Source: Sinorhizobium fredii (GTDB taxonomy: Bacteria > Pseudomonadota > Alphaproteobacteria > Rhizobiales > Rhizobiaceae). Taken from it: a DNA stretch of 64,000 nt. Shown here piece after piece: positions 49,317 through 59,478 of this stretch (positions are counted from its first letter, which is position 1; each line of letters begins with the position of its first letter). The position numbers and the translations under genes were made by a program. The notes under the pieces were generated by a model that was not told the DNA's origin, searched no databases, and saw only the letters and a list, made by a program, of their open reading frames with translations. The stretch is taken from contig NZ_CP024307.1 of the NCBI RefSeq assembly GCF_002944405.1, positions 82,501-146,500 of the forward strand, read 5' to 3'.

Positions 49317-50864
49317 GTGAAGCGGAGCGGAAACACATTTCGGACCTGTCTCGCAGCCGGTCTTTCATTCTCGCTGGCATTTTCCGGCATGATGCTGCCG
49401 GCGGTTCCGACCGCGGAGGCGGCCGCCTCGTCGGTGGTCCGCATCGTCGAGAGCGGCCCGGGCGTGAAGAAAAAGGTCAATCTCGGTCTCAACAAGGCCG
49501 TGGTTGTCGATCTCCCGACCGACGCCCACGATATTCTCGTTGCCGACCCGGCGCTCGCCGATGCGGTCACACGTACGTCGCGCCGCATCTATTTGTTCGG
49601 CAAAACGGTCGGTCAGACCAATATCTTCGTCTTCGGACCGAATGGCGAGGAGATCGTCAGCCTCGATGTTGCTGTCGAGCGTGATGTCGCCGGCCTCGAA
49701 GCCAACCTGCGCCGTTTCATCCCCGACGCCGATATTCATGTCGAGATCGTTTCCGATAACGTCGTCCTGACCGGTACCGTCCGCACGCCGCTCGACTCGA
49801 CCAAGGCCGTCGATCTTGCCCGCGCCTTCCTGCAAGGCGGCGAAGCGACGACTCGCAACATCACCGCCCAGGGCACCAACGGCGACGCCGATATTTTTGC
49901 AGAGGAACGTCAGACCTCGCAGATCGTCAATCTCCTGACGGTCGAGGGCGAGGATCAGGTGACCTTGAAGGTCACTGTCGCCGAAGTCAGTCGCCAGGTG
50001 CTGAAGCAGCTCGGCTTCAACGGCCGCGTCTCCGACGGCGAAAGTGGATTAAGCTTCCGCAACCCAGCCAATCTAGGCAACGCGATCGGCGTCGGCGTGA
50101 ACTCGATCATACAGAACAATGTCGGTGGCACGCTGGTCCAGAGCTATATCAACGCGATGGAGCAGGCCGGCGTCATGCGCACGCTTGCGGAACCGAGCTT
50201 GACGGCGATTTCCGGTCAGGAGGCCAAGTTCTATGTTGGCGGCGAATTCCGCCTTGCCGGCCCCCAGGAGATCACGACGGAAGAGGATCCGGCTACCGGA
50301 CAGCCCGTGCCGGTCGTCGAACGGGAAGTCGAGGATGCCGAGTATGGCATTCGCCTGAACTTTAAGCCTGTCGTTCTTGGTGCCGGTCGCATCAGTCTAG
50401 CAATCGAAACAGAAGTTTCGGAGCCGACCTATGAGGGGTCGGTTGTAACGGGAAACAGTTTCAGAGATATTCCCGGCAGTACATTCCTCGGCATTCGCAG
50501 GCGCGAGGCCTCCACCAGCGTCGAACTCCCCTCCGGCGGCTCGATCGTCATCGCCGGCCTTGTGCAGGACAATATCCGCCAGGCGATGTCGGGCCTGCCC
50601 GGTGCGTCCAAAATCCCGATTCTCGGCACGCTCTTCCGCAGCAAGGATTTTCAACGCAACGAGACGGAACTGGTGATCATCGCGACGCCCTATCTGGTGC
50701 GCCCGGTCGCCCGCAGCGCGCTGTCGCGGCCAGACGACAATTTCAATCCCGCCAACGATCTCGAAAGCTTCTTCGTGGGGCGCGTCAACCGCCTCTACGG
50801 ACGTCCCGAGGCGGCACCCCCAGTCGGTCGCTATCACGGCAATGTCGGCTTCATCTACAAATAG
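49317..50864 (+). CDS. cpaC: Flp pilus secretin CpaC
   Basis: A 515-residue outer-membrane channel protein. GTG 49317 starts it, with GGGG upstream. A signal peptide (about 1-37) leads into a pilus N domain (KVNLGLNKAVVVDLPTDAHDILVADP, roughly residues 45-110), a BON-like segment and a secretin core ending around GSIVIAGLVQDNIRQ and VIIATPYLVRPV. It lies 18 bases after cpaB. Confidence 0.95.
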   Translation: MKRSGNTFRTCLAAGLSFSLAFSGMMLPAVPTAEAAASSVVRIVESGPGVKKKVNLGLNKAVVVDLPTDAHDILVADPALADAVTRTSRRIYLFGKTVGQTNIFVFGPNGEEIVSLDVAVERDVAGLEANLRRFIPDADIHVEIVSDNVVLTGTVRTPLDSTKAVDLARAFLQGGEATTRNITAQGTNGDADIFAEERQTSQIVNLLTVEGEDQVTLKVTVAEVSRQVLKQLGFNGRVSDGESGLSFRNPANLGNAIGVGVNSIIQNNVGGTLVQSYINAMEQAGVMRTLAEPSLTAISGQEAKFYVGGEFRLAGPQEITTEEDPATGQPVPVVEREVEDAEYGIRLNFKPVVLGAGRISLAIETEVSEPTYEGSVVTGNSFRDIPGSTFLGIRRREASTSVELPSGGSIVIAGLVQDNIRQAMSGLPGASKIPILGTLFRSKDFQRNETELVIIATPYLVRPVARSALSRPDDNFNPANDLESFFVGRVNRLYGRPEAAPPVGRYHGNVGFIYK

Positions 50865-50872
50865 GTCGGGTC

Positions 50873-51568
50873 ATGCACAACCGAAACACTGCTCTCAAAA
50901 GACTTGAAAGACCCGCATCGATGTCGACCCGCATCTCCGCCCGGATCGCCGCATTGGCGATCCTTACCGGCCTGCTTGCCGGCTGCGGCAGCAAGGACAG
51001 GCTGGCGACCGGCTCGATTCCGGACGATTACCGCACCCGTCATCCGATCGTTATTGCCGAAGGAGAGCGGGTGATCGATATTCCCGTCGCCTCCGGTGAC
51101 CGGCGGCTGACGGCGGGCACGCGCGACGTCATCCGCGGCTTTGCCACCGAATATCGCAACGCATCGAGCGGCGTCATCCAGATCATGCTGCCGCGCGGTT
51201 CCGCCAACAGCCATGCCGCGCAGATCGTCCGCAAGGACATCCGGCGCGTGCTGGCGGCAAGCGGCGTGCCGCCGAAGAGGATGATCGAAACCAGCTACGA
51301 AGCGCTTGCGCCGGGCGACGCCGCCCCCATCCGCTTGAGCTATGTCGCGATCACCGCGCAGACCGCACCCTGCGGCGAGTGGCCGGAGGACCTCACGCTG
51401 ACGATGGAGAACCGAAACTATTACAATTTCGGCTGCGCCTCGCAGTCCAACCTCGCCGCCCAGATAGCCAGCCCGACAGACCTGATCGGTCCGCGCCAGA
51501 TGTCGCCGGTCGACGCCGCCCAGCGCGGCGAAGTGATCGACGCCTGGCGTGATGCGGCGGCTGACTGA
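50873..51568 (+). CDS. cpaD: Pilus assembly lipoprotein CpaD
   Basis: A 231-residue lipoprotein with lipobox LLAGC (about residue 39 from ATG 50873) and the CpaD core DYRTRHPIVIAEGE and GCASQSNLAAQIASPTDLIGPR. A start at ATG 50921 (MSTRISAR) would leave a normal length signal peptide and may be the true one. It helps place the secretin in the outer membrane. Confidence 0.92.
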   Translation: MHNRNTALKRLERPASMSTRISARIAALAILTGLLAGCGSKDRLATGSIPDDYRTRHPIVIAEGERVIDIPVASGDRRLTAGTRDVIRGFATEYRNASSGVIQIMLPRGSANSHAAQIVRKDIRRVLAASGVPPKRMIETSYEALAPGDAAPIRLSYVAITAQTAPCGEWPEDLTLTMENRNYYNFGCASQSNLAAQIASPTDLIGPRQMSPVDAAQRGEVIDAWRDAAAD

Positions 51569-51604
51569 GCGACGGCGGAATGATGCGGGTTTTGAGGAAC
51601 CAAG

Positions 51605-52888
51605 ATGAGCGCGATTGAATACAACATCGACACCGGCTGCGCCGAGCTTGCGGCGGACGTCTCGCGCCCCGGCGACCTCGATCAGCTCCGGCCTTTGCCG
51701 CGCATTTCCATCCATGCCTTCTGCGAAAGCGAGGCCATGCAGCGCCTCATGGAGCGCTGCGGACAGGATCGCCGCATGGCGAAGGTGAGCCTTCGCATCA
51801 CCGGGGGCAGCATCGCCGCCGCCGCAAACATGTTTGCGAGTGTGTCGACGCCCAATCTCATCATCCTCGAGACCGACACGGAACCGCGATCTCTCCTTAC
51901 GGAGCTGGCGCCGCTTGCCGAAGTCTGCGACCCGAGCACCAAGGTCGTCATCATCGGCCGTCACAATGACATTGCTCTGTATCGCGAACTGATCCGCAAC
52001 GGCATCTCCGAATATATGGTCGCGCCGGTGGCAATGGCGGATCTGCTGGCCGCGGTCGCGGCGATCTTCGTCGATCCGGAAGCCGAGCCGCTCGGGCGAA
52101 GCCTCGCCTTCATCGGCGCCAAGGGCGGCAGCGGTTCGTCGGTGATCGCTCACAATTGCGCCTGGGGCATTTCCAACCTGTTTTCGACGGAAACCATTCT
52201 TGCCGATCTCGACCTGCCCTATGGCACGGCGAACATCGATTTCGACCAGGACCCGCCGCAGGGAATTGCCGAGGCCGTCTCGGCGCCGGACCGGCTGGAC
52301 GAGGTTTTTCTCGATCGGCTCTTGACCAAATGTTCCGAGCACCTGTCGCTGCTGGCCGCCCCCTCGATGCTCGACCGCGCCTATGATTTTGAGGCGGGCG
52401 CCTTCCAGCCGATCCTCGAGATTCTGCAGCGCAGCGCCCCCGTTTCGGTGCTCGACGTTCCGCATGGCTGGTCGGACTGGACCCGCTCGGTGCTCGGCGA
52501 GGCCGATGAGGTGGTGATCACCGCCGTCCCGGACCTCGCAAGCCTCAGAAACACGAAGAATCTCCTCGACGCGCTGAAGAAGCTTCGGCCGAACGACCGG
52601 GCGCCGCATCTCGTCCTCAACCAGGTCGGCATGCCGAAGCGGCCGGAAATCGCCCCCAACGAATTCTGCGAGTCGCTGGAGCTCGAGGCCGCCGCCATCA
52701 TCCCCTTCGATGCGGTGCTCTTCGGAAATGCCGCCAATAGCGGCCGGATGATTGCGGAAATCGACAGAAAGTCCCCCGCCGCCGAGACCTTCTCGCAGCT
52801 CGCCCATCTTCTGACCGGACGCACGGCGATCAAGAAGGCGCGCAAGGGCGGCCTCGGCAAGGTTCTGGCAAAGCTCGGCAGGCGATAG
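51605..52888 (+). CDS. cpaE: Pilus localisation ATPase CpaE
   Basis: A 427-residue ParA/MinD-like protein. An N-terminal receiver-like domain (about 30-150; VIIGRHNDIALYRELIRNGISEYMV region) is followed by a deviant Walker A (GAKGGSGSS) and a ParA-type ATPase fold. It is the TadZ-type polar organiser. The atypical receiver has no clear phosphoacceptor. Confidence 0.93.
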   Translation: MSAIEYNIDTGCAELAADVSRPGDLDQLRPLPRISIHAFCESEAMQRLMERCGQDRRMAKVSLRITGGSIAAAANMFASVSTPNLIILETDTEPRSLLTELAPLAEVCDPSTKVVIIGRHNDIALYRELIRNGISEYMVAPVAMADLLAAVAAIFVDPEAEPLGRSLAFIGAKGGSGSSVIAHNCAWGISNLFSTETILADLDLPYGTANIDFDQDPPQGIAEAVSAPDRLDEVFLDRLLTKCSEHLSLLAAPSMLDRAYDFEAGAFQPILEILQRSAPVSVLDVPHGWSDWTRSVLGEADEVVITAVPDLASLRNTKNLLDALKKLRPNDRAPHLVLNQVGMPKRPEIAPNEFCESLELEAAAIIPFDAVLFGNAANSGRMIAEIDRKSPAAETFSQLAHLLTGRTAIKKARKGGLGKVLAKLGRR

Positions 52889-52932
52889 GCACCCGGCGGC
52901 GGAAGGACCGATGCAGCAAGTGGAATGAAGTG

Positions 52933-54396
52933 ATGTTTGGCAAACGCGGAAATGAGGGATTTGGCAAGACCGGCGCGCAATCGCCCGTGGCGCCGCCGGC
53001 CATGCCGTCGGCGCCGCCGGCGGTGATGGAGCGTCCTGTCGCACCGGTTCTCGCCGAGCCGGCGGCTTCGGTGCCCCGCGTGCAGCCGGCCGCTCCGGCG
53101 CGCCGCCGCACACAGCGGGCCGAGGACTATTACGATACGAAATCGCAGGTCTTCTCAGCGCTGATCGACACGATCGACCTGTCGCAGCTCGCCAAGCTCG
53201 ATACCGAGAGCGCGCGCGAGGAAATCCGCGACATCGTCAACGACATCATCACCATCAAGAATTTCGCGATGTCGATCGCCGAGCAGGAGGAACTGCTAGA
53301 CGACATCTGCAACGATGTGCTCGGCTACGGGCCGCTCGAGCCGCTTTTGGCCCGCGACGACATCGCCGACATCATGGTCAACGGCGCCGGCCAGACCTTC
53401 ATCGAAGTCGGCGGCAAGGTCGAGGAGTCGGACGTCCGCTTCCGCGACAATGCCCAGCTCCTGTCGATCTGCCAGCGGATCGTCAGCCAGGTGGGCCGCC
53501 GCGTCGACGAATCGAGCCCGATCTGCGACGCGCGCCTGCCGGACGGCTCGCGCGTCAACGTCATCGCGCCGCCGCTGGCGATCGACGGGACGGCGCTGAC
53601 GATCCGCAAGTTCAAGAAGGACAAGCTGACGCTGGAGCAGCTCGTGCGCTTCGGCTCGATCACGCCGGCGGGTGCCACGCTCCTGCAGATCATCGGTCGC
53701 GTCCGCTGTAACATCGTCATTTCCGGCGGCACCGGCTCCGGCAAGACGACGCTCTTGAACTGCCTGACGCGTTACATCGACGCCGACGAGCGGATCATCA
53801 CCTGCGAAGATTCCGCCGAACTGCAACTGCAGCAGCCGCATGTGGTTCGCCTAGAAACCCGCCCGCCGAACATCGAGGGCGAGGGCCAGATCACCATGCG
53901 CGACCTGATCAAGAACTGCCTGCGCATGCGCCCCGAACGCATCATCGTTGGCGAGGTGCGCGGCCCGGAGGTGTTCGACCTGCTTCAGGCGATGAACACC
54001 GGCCATGACGGCTCGATGGGCACGATCCACGCCAATACGCCGCGCGAGTGCCTAAGCCGCATGGAGTCGATGATCGCAATGGGCGGCTATACGCTGCCGG
54101 CCAAGACCGTTCGCGAAATCATCGCCGGCTCGGTCGACGTCATCATCCAGGCCTCGCGCCTGCGCGACGGGTCGCGCCGCATCACCCACATCACCGAGGT
54201 GACCGGCATGGAAGGCGACGTCATCGTCACCCAGGATCTGATGCGCTACGAGATCGACGGCGAGGACGCCAACGGCCGGATCATCGGCCGCCATGTGTCG
54301 ACCGGCATCGGCCGGCCGCATTTCTGGGATCGTGCCCGCTACTTCAACGAGGACAAGCGGCTCGCCGCCACGCTCGATGCGATGGAAAAGAACTAG
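52933..54396 (+). CDS. cpaF: Pilus assembly ATPase CpaF
   Basis: A 487-residue hexameric secretion ATPase of the TadA/VirB11-like class. Residues 1-60 are a Pro/Ala-rich linker. Walker A GGTGSGKT begins at residue 265, followed by the Asp box EDSAELQL, Walker [14 protein letters not shown] and the His box [17 protein letters not shown] 52933 is preferred to the GTG three bases before. Confidence 0.95.
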   Translation: MFGKRGNEGFGKTGAQSPVAPPAMPSAPPAVMERPVAPVLAEPAASVPRVQPAAPARRRTQRAEDYYDTKSQVFSALIDTIDLSQLAKLDTESAREEIRDIVNDIITIKNFAMSIAEQEELLDDICNDVLGYGPLEPLLARDDIADIMVNGAGQTFIEVGGKVEESDVRFRDNAQLLSICQRIVSQVGRRVDESSPICDARLPDGSRVNVIAPPLAIDGTALTIRKFKKDKLTLEQLVRFGSITPAGATLLQIIGRVRCNIVISGGTGSGKTTLLNCLTRYIDADERIITCEDSAELQLQQPHVVRLETRPPNIEGEGQITMRDLIKNCLRMRPERIIVGEVRGPEVFDLLQAMNTGHDGSMGTIHANTPRECLSRMESMIAMGGYTLPAKTVREIIAGSVDVIIQASRLRDGSRRITHITEVTGMEGDVIVTQDLMRYEIDGEDANGRIIGRHVSTGIGRPHFWDRARYFNEDKRLAATLDAMEKN

Positions 54397-54428
54397 GGCG
54401 GCGCTGGAGCGAAGGAACCGATAACTCG

Positions 54429-55439
54429 ATGTTCGGCATAGACATCACCGTTCTGGCACTGGCCGGCCTCGTCGCGATTGCCGCGGCGGCGCTCGCCTAC
54501 GGTGTGCTCTATTCCCGCATCGAGAACGACAAGAAGGCGGAGGGGCGCCTTCGCCGCGTCGGTGCCGCCGAGACCGACCGCGCCAAGATCAAGGCGGCAC
54601 GCGACCGCGTCAACGAGATGTCGAAGCGGCGCAAATCCCTGCAGGATTCGTTGAAGGAGCTCGAAAAGAAGCAGCAGGAGAAATCGGCCAACGCCGCCCC
54701 GTCGATGAAGAAGCGGCTGGTGCAGGCCAACCTGTCGATCTCCCCGACGCAGTTCTACTTCTTCAGCGCGGCCTTCGGCCTGTTCGCCCTGGTTGTCGTC
54801 CTCATCGCCGGAGCCGGCCTGTGGATTGCCGTCGGCGTCGCTCTGATCACGGCCGCGGGTCTGCCGCGCTGGCTGATCGGGGCGATGATCAAGCGGCGCT
54901 GCAAGAAATTCCTCGACGAGTTTCCGAACGCCCTCGACGTGATGGTCCGCTCGATCAAGTCCGGCCTGCCGCTGAACGACGCCTTGCGGCTGATTGCCAG
55001 CGACGGCCAGGAGCCGGTGAAGACGGAGTTCCGCCGCGTCGTCGAATCCCAGCAGGTCGGTCTCAACGTGCCGGAAGCCTGCGCCCGCATGATCCAGAGC
55101 ATTCCGCTGCCCGAGGTCAACTTCTTCGCGATTGTCATCGCCATCCAGGCGCAGGCCGGCGGCAACCTGTCCGAGGCGCTCGGCAACCTCTCCAAGGTGC
55201 TGCGCGAGCGCAAGAAGATGAAGGCGAAGGTGGGGGCCCTGTCGATGGAAGCCAAGGCCTCGGCCTGCATCATCGGCGCACTCCCCTTCATCGTGGCAAC
55301 GCTCGTCTATCTGACGTCGCCGGATTACATGATGGTGCTTTTCACCGATCCGCGCGGCCATCTCATCATGGGCGTTTCGGCCGTCTGGATGAGCATCGGC
55401 ATCTGGGTGATGCGCAATATGATCAATTTCGACATCTGA
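54429..55439 (+). CDS. tadB: Pilus inner-membrane platform protein TadB
   Basis: A 336-residue protein with T2SS-F-type domain (SGLPLNDALRLIA, QAGGNLSEALGNLSKVLRERKKM) and transmembrane segments near 5-25, 115-160 and the C-terminus. A coiled-coil Lys/Glu-rich linker (about 55-90) sits between the first segments. It forms the platform with TadC. Confidence 0.93.
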   Translation: MFGIDITVLALAGLVAIAAAALAYGVLYSRIENDKKAEGRLRRVGAAETDRAKIKAARDRVNEMSKRRKSLQDSLKELEKKQQEKSANAAPSMKKRLVQANLSISPTQFYFFSAAFGLFALVVVLIAGAGLWIAVGVALITAAGLPRWLIGAMIKRRCKKFLDEFPNALDVMVRSIKSGLPLNDALRLIASDGQEPVKTEFRRVVESQQVGLNVPEACARMIQSIPLPEVNFFAIVIAIQAQAGGNLSEALGNLSKVLRERKKMKAKVGALSMEAKASACIIGALPFIVATLVYLTSPDYMMVLFTDPRGHLIMGVSAVWMSIGIWVMRNMINFDI

Positions 55440-55446
55440 GGCTGCG

Positions 55447-56430
55447 ATGGACGGCTGGATAAGGACACTCACCGATCCGAACATCCTCATCGCGGTTCTC
55501 GTGTCGATGGCGGTGCTTGCGACGTTCTACTCGCTCGCCGTGCCGTTTTTTGAGCGGGGCGACCTTGCCAAGCGGATGAAGTCCGTCGCCACCGAGCGCG
55601 AGCAGATCCGCGCCCGCGAGCGCGCCCGGCTGAACGCCGAAGCGGCCGCCGGCAAGGCAAGCCTCCGGGCGCAGCACAATAGCTCGGTCCGCCAGATCGT
55701 CGAGCGGCTCAATCTCCGGCGGGCGCTGGTGGACGAAAACACCGTCAACCGCCTGAAGACCGCCGGCTACCGTACCCAGAACGCGCTGAACACCTTCCTT
55801 TTCGCCCGCTTCTGCCTGCCGTTCCTGTTTCTGGCGGTTGCCATCGTATATATTTTCGTGCTGGGCAACTTTGCCGAGAAGCCGTTCATGCTGAGGACAT
55901 GTTTCACGCTCGGCTTCGCCTATCTCGGGTTCTACGCGCCGAATATCTTCATCGCCAATGCGATCTCGAAGCGCCAGCACTCGATCCGCCGCGCCTGGCC
56001 GGATGCGCTCGATCTCCTGCTGATCTGCGTCGAATCGGGCGTGTCGATGGAACTCGCCATGCGGCGCGTCGCCGACGAGATCGCCGCCCAGTCTCCAGCG
56101 CTTGCCGAGGAACTGGTGCTGACGACGGCAGAACTCTCCTTCCTGCCCGATCGGCGCATCGCGCTTGAAAATCTCGGCCTGCGCGCAGGCCTCGAGGAGG
56201 TCAAGGCGGTGATGCAGGCGCTGATCCAGGCCGACCGCTACGGCACGCCGATCGCTCAGGCGCTGCGCGTGCTGGCGCAGGAAAGCCGCGACCAGCGCAT
56301 GACCGCGGCGGAAAAGAAGGCGGCCGCGCTGCCGCCGAAACTGACGGTGCCCATGATCCTCTTCTTCCTGCCGGTCCTCGTCGCCGTGATCCTCGGCCCT
56401 GCCGGAATTCAGGTGGCGGACAAGTTTTAG
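55447..56430 (+). CDS. tadC: Pilus inner-membrane platform protein TadC
   Basis: A 327-residue protein of the same type as TadB, with the second T2SS-F domain (ESGVSMELAMRRVADE, QADRYGTPIAQALRVLAQESRDQR) and four transmembrane segments. It starts seven bases after tadB, completing the six-gene cpaB-tadC run. Confidence 0.93.
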   Translation: MDGWIRTLTDPNILIAVLVSMAVLATFYSLAVPFFERGDLAKRMKSVATEREQIRARERARLNAEAAAGKASLRAQHNSSVRQIVERLNLRRALVDENTVNRLKTAGYRTQNALNTFLFARFCLPFLFLAVAIVYIFVLGNFAEKPFMLRTCFTLGFAYLGFYAPNIFIANAISKRQHSIRRAWPDALDLLLICVESGVSMELAMRRVADEIAAQSPALAEELVLTTAELSFLPDRRIALENLGLRAGLEEVKAVMQALIQADRYGTPIAQALRVLAQESRDQRMTAAEKKAAALPPKLTVPMILFFLPVLVAVILGPAGIQVADKF

Positions 56431-56585
56431 GCCGGACGCATTCCCGAAGTAGCGATCGCCCCCCGAGAGAACCGTTGCGCTTCTGAATCGGTCCTGCGAG
56501 GGAGACGATTTCGCTGCAACCGATTTGGCGTGAAGATGCTGGACCGCGATCAGAAAATCGCCGTCGGATTTACGGCACCGCCGGT

Positions 56586-57410
56586 CTAGTTCGTATTCCC
56601 CTCGTCCGCTTTGGCGAGCTCGGTCCAGGCGCCCTTCTGCGACAGCATCGAGCGCAGATAGGCGACGTTGGCCTCCGCCTGCTCGGGCGTCAGCTCCTGC
56701 CGGGCAATGGTTTCGGCCTCCTGGAAACGGCCCTGCAGACCGACGGCAAGGGCGAGGTTCTGGCGGACGCTGCTGCCGGCGCCGGGCTGATCTGCGGCGG
56801 AGCGGAGGTAGGTCTCGGCGGTCTTGAGGTCCTTGGTGAGAAGATAGGACATTCCGAGATTGGACAGGATGGTGGGCTCGTTCGGCTGAAGATCCAGCGC
56901 CTCGCGGTAGCGCAGGCGCGCCTCGGAGGCACGGCCGAGTTGGTCGAGCACGGCGCCTTCCGCCGATTTCAGCTTCCAGTCGGGGCGATCCGGCGTCTGC
57001 GCCCGGCCGATGGTCGCGAGCGCTTGTTCGAGCTGCCCGGCGGCGGCCTGGGTCTTGCCATAGGCGCCGAGGACCTCGCGGTCCGTCGGATGGTTGATCG
57101 CCACCTGCTGCATCACCGCGAGCGCCTGTTCGTTGCGGCCCGTCATCCGCAGCAGATTGGCGTAGTTCAAGCCCGCCTCGCGGTTCTTGGGATCGCGCTC
57201 ATAGGCTTGGCCGATACTTTCCGCGGCTGCCGCGAGCTCGGTGGCGTTCATCGATTGCACCGGTTTCGAGAGCTTCGGGATCGAGCCGGTCGTCAGCTCC
57301 TTCCTGCCCTCTTGCCCGGCGCAGCCGCCGAGCGCCAGCGCCATCAGCGCAACCGCGGCTCCGGCTGACAGGCGTTGCATGAAGGAGGAGAGGATGTTTT
57401 TCGTCGTCAT
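56586..57410 (-). CDS. tadD: TadD-type TPR lipoprotein
   Basis: A 274-residue outer-membrane lipoprotein with lipobox LALGGC (Cys about 30) and several tetratricopeptide repeats (for example EAGLNYANLLRMTGRNEQAL and EPTILSNLGMSYLLTKDLKTA). It is convergent with tadC and lies in the pilus locus, so it is the likely TadD, which helps secretin assembly. ATG 57410 is chosen because the lipobox then sits normally. Confidence 0.88.
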   Translation of the reverse strand: MTTKNILSSFMQRLSAGAAVALMALALGGCAGQEGRKELTTGSIPKLSKPVQSMNATELAAAAESIGQAYERDPKNREAGLNYANLLRMTGRNEQALAVMQQVAINHPTDREVLGAYGKTQAAAGQLEQALATIGRAQTPDRPDWKLKSAEGAVLDQLGRASEARLRYREALDLQPNEPTILSNLGMSYLLTKDLKTAETYLRSAADQPGAGSSVRQNLALAVGLQGRFQEAETIARQELTPEQAEANVAYLRSMLSQKGAWTELAKADEGNTN

Positions 57411-57542
57411 CGAGTGGTGCCCCAGAATGCGATTGGCACCGGAACTCCGAACATCAACGGCGCAACTTTCACTCCAGCAATAATCTGTTAACCCTAACAG
57501 AGCGTTAATTGCGCCATCCCTATCCGTCAGTCGAGGACATTC

Positions 57543-58934
57543 ATGGCTCCCTTCCAGTTCATCGAGCGGCCGTCGCCCTTCAACACCAGTGCCGGCAAGA
57601 CGCTGCCCATCTTTGCGGTGACGCCGGCGCATATCGATACGGGGAGCATCGACCCGATCGCTCTCGATTGGGCGAGGAAGGCCGGGTTCAAGGCGGAGTC
57701 GGGTGCCGTCCTCCTCATTCCTTCTGCCGATGGTCATCTCGGCGGTGCACTGTTCGGCCTCGGCTCAAGGCCGTCGGAGGCCCCCTTCCTGACCGGCAAG
57801 CTCGCGCGCAGCCTGCCGCCCGGCAAATGGCACATCGAAACGGCGCCGCTGACCGCCAATCGCCTGGCGCTCGGCTACGGTCTCGGCTCCTATCGTTTCG
57901 AGCGCTATAAGTCCCCCAGGCCCGAGGCGCCGACGCTGATGATCCCGGCCGACGCGGACGCGGCCGATATCAAACGGCAGCTCGCCGGCGTCTTCCTGGC
58001 GCGCGACCTGATCAACACGCCGACCAACGACATGGGGCCGGAAGCGCTGGAATCGGTTTTCCGAGCGCTTGCCGCGCACTATAAGGCGGATGTCTCGGTG
58101 ATCTCCGGGGAGGCCCTGCTGACCCAGAACTTCCCGCTGGTGCATACGGTGGGCCGGGCCAGCGCCGAGGCGCCACGGCTCCTGGAGCTGCGCTGGGGCA
58201 AGAAAGGGCACCGGAAGGTGACGCTCGTCGGCAAGGGCGTGTGCTTCGACACCGGCGGCCTCGACATCAAGACGGCCGCCTCGATGCATTTGATGAAGAA
58301 GGACATGGGCGGCGCCGCAAACGTCCTGGGCCTGGCGCTGATGATCATGGACGCGAAGCTGAAGGTCGAGCTCCGCGTCATCGTACCGGCCGTCGAGAAT
58401 TCCATTTCCTCCAACGCCTTCCGCCCCGGCGACATCTACCGGAGCCGCAAGGGCCTGACGGTGCAGATCGACAACACCGACGCCGAGGGCCGGCTGATTC
58501 TTGCCGACGCGCTCGCCTATGCCGACCAGGAGAAGACCGACCTGATGGTCGACATGGCGACGCTTACCGGGGCGGCACGCGTGGCGCTCGGCCCAGACCT
58601 GCCGCCCTTCTTTACCGACGACGAGGATCTCGCCCGCGACCTTTTCGAGGCGAGCCTGACTGTGGACGACCCGCTCTGGCGTATGCCGCTCTACATGGGC
58701 TACGACAAGGACGTCTCGGCCCGCATCGCGGACCTCACCAACGCTCCCTCGGGCGGCATGGCCGGCTCGATCACAGCGGCGCTGTTCCTCAAGCGCTTCG
58801 TCACCAATGCGAAGAGCTGGGTGCATTTCGATATTTACGCCTGGGCGCAATCCGAGCGGCCGCATTCGCCCGTCGGCGGCGAGGCGCAGGCGATCCGGGC
58901 GCTTTATCACCATATCGGGCGGTTGGCGGGGTAG
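57543..58934 (+). CDS. Leucyl aminopeptidase family (M17) protein
   Basis: A 463-residue cytosolic metallopeptidase. Motifs are VGKGVCFDTGGLDIKTAASM, the NTDAEGRLILADAL signature and a conserved Lys in MKKDMGGAA. Peptide bond cleavage at N-terminal residues is expected. The N-terminal half is divergent from E. coli PepA. It is divergent from tadD. Confidence 0.93.
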   Translation: MAPFQFIERPSPFNTSAGKTLPIFAVTPAHIDTGSIDPIALDWARKAGFKAESGAVLLIPSADGHLGGALFGLGSRPSEAPFLTGKLARSLPPGKWHIETAPLTANRLALGYGLGSYRFERYKSPRPEAPTLMIPADADAADIKRQLAGVFLARDLINTPTNDMGPEALESVFRALAAHYKADVSVISGEALLTQNFPLVHTVGRASAEAPRLLELRWGKKGHRKVTLVGKGVCFDTGGLDIKTAASMHLMKKDMGGAANVLGLALMIMDAKLKVELRVIVPAVENSISSNAFRPGDIYRSRKGLTVQIDNTDAEGRLILADALAYADQEKTDLMVDMATLTGAARVALGPDLPPFFTDDEDLARDLFEASLTVDDPLWRMPLYMGYDKDVSARIADLTNAPSGGMAGSITAALFLKRFVTNAKSWVHFDIYAWAQSERPHSPVGGEAQAIRALYHHIGRLAG

Positions 58935-58947
58935 CCTTGCTGTCGTC

Positions 58948-59002
58948 GCCTGCGCCTCATCCCGCTACCGCGACCTTCTCGCCATTTTGATGGGGAGAAG
59001 GG
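58948..59002. repeat. Rhizobial intergenic repeat with CCTTCTC hairpin
   Basis: CCTTCTC (58974-58980) and GAGAAGG (58995-59001), extended by CCA/TGG, form a hairpin after a GCGCCTCATCCCGC lead. This matches the common dispersed rhizobial motif with CCTTCTCC...GGAGAAGG. It lies just after the aminopeptidase stop and could end that transcript. Confidence 0.65.
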
Positions 59003-59133
59003 ATGTGCGGCGCCTCTTTCCCGCGACGCCGAAGGGGGTGCGCGGCTTGCCCCTGCGGCCCGGCGATAAAGAAACGCTTGCGTAACGATCCTCTGGCTAT
59101 GGTGCGGGAACGTGACTTACGCAGGAGTTTGCC

Positions 59134-59478
59134 TTGCCGGTCGAACTGACACCCTCGCAAGCGCTGGGGCTTTGGCATGCCGTCTCGATCGAGCAGGTCC
59201 GGGTCGACAGCCGCGATCTGACGCTCCGCCAGATGGCGATCCTGCTCGAAATCTATCTCGTGCCGCCGCCGCACACGGTGCGCGGTCTTGCTGCCAAGCT
59301 CGGCGTGACGAAACCGGTGATCACCCGCGCTCTCGATACGATGGGGGCGCTCGGCCTCGTCGATCGGGTGCGCGACGAGCGCGACAGGCGTAATGTGGTC
59401 ATCAAGCGGACCGTCGAGGGCGCGCTCTATCTTGAAAAATTCGGCGATCTGATCATCAATCAGGGCCGCAAATTGTGA
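59134..59478 (+). CDS. MarR-type winged-helix protein
   Basis: A 114-residue DNA-binding protein starting at TTG 59134, with AGGAG six bases upstream. It has a winged helix: LRQMAILLEIYL, HTVRGLAAKLGVTKPVITRALDTMGALGLVDRVRDERDRRNVVI. It overlaps the NlpC/P60 gene by four bases. It may control that gene or itself. Confidence 0.88.
   Translation: MPVELTPSQALGLWHAVSIEQVRVDSRDLTLRQMAILLEIYLVPPPHTVRGLAAKLGVTKPVITRALDTMGALGLVDRVRDERDRRNVVIKRTVEGALYLEKFGDLIINQGRKL

Noticed and set aside
50855..53113. A 752-codon open frame on the minus strand across cpaD, cpaE and cpaF
   Set aside because: It crosses three solid pilus genes and shows no motif.
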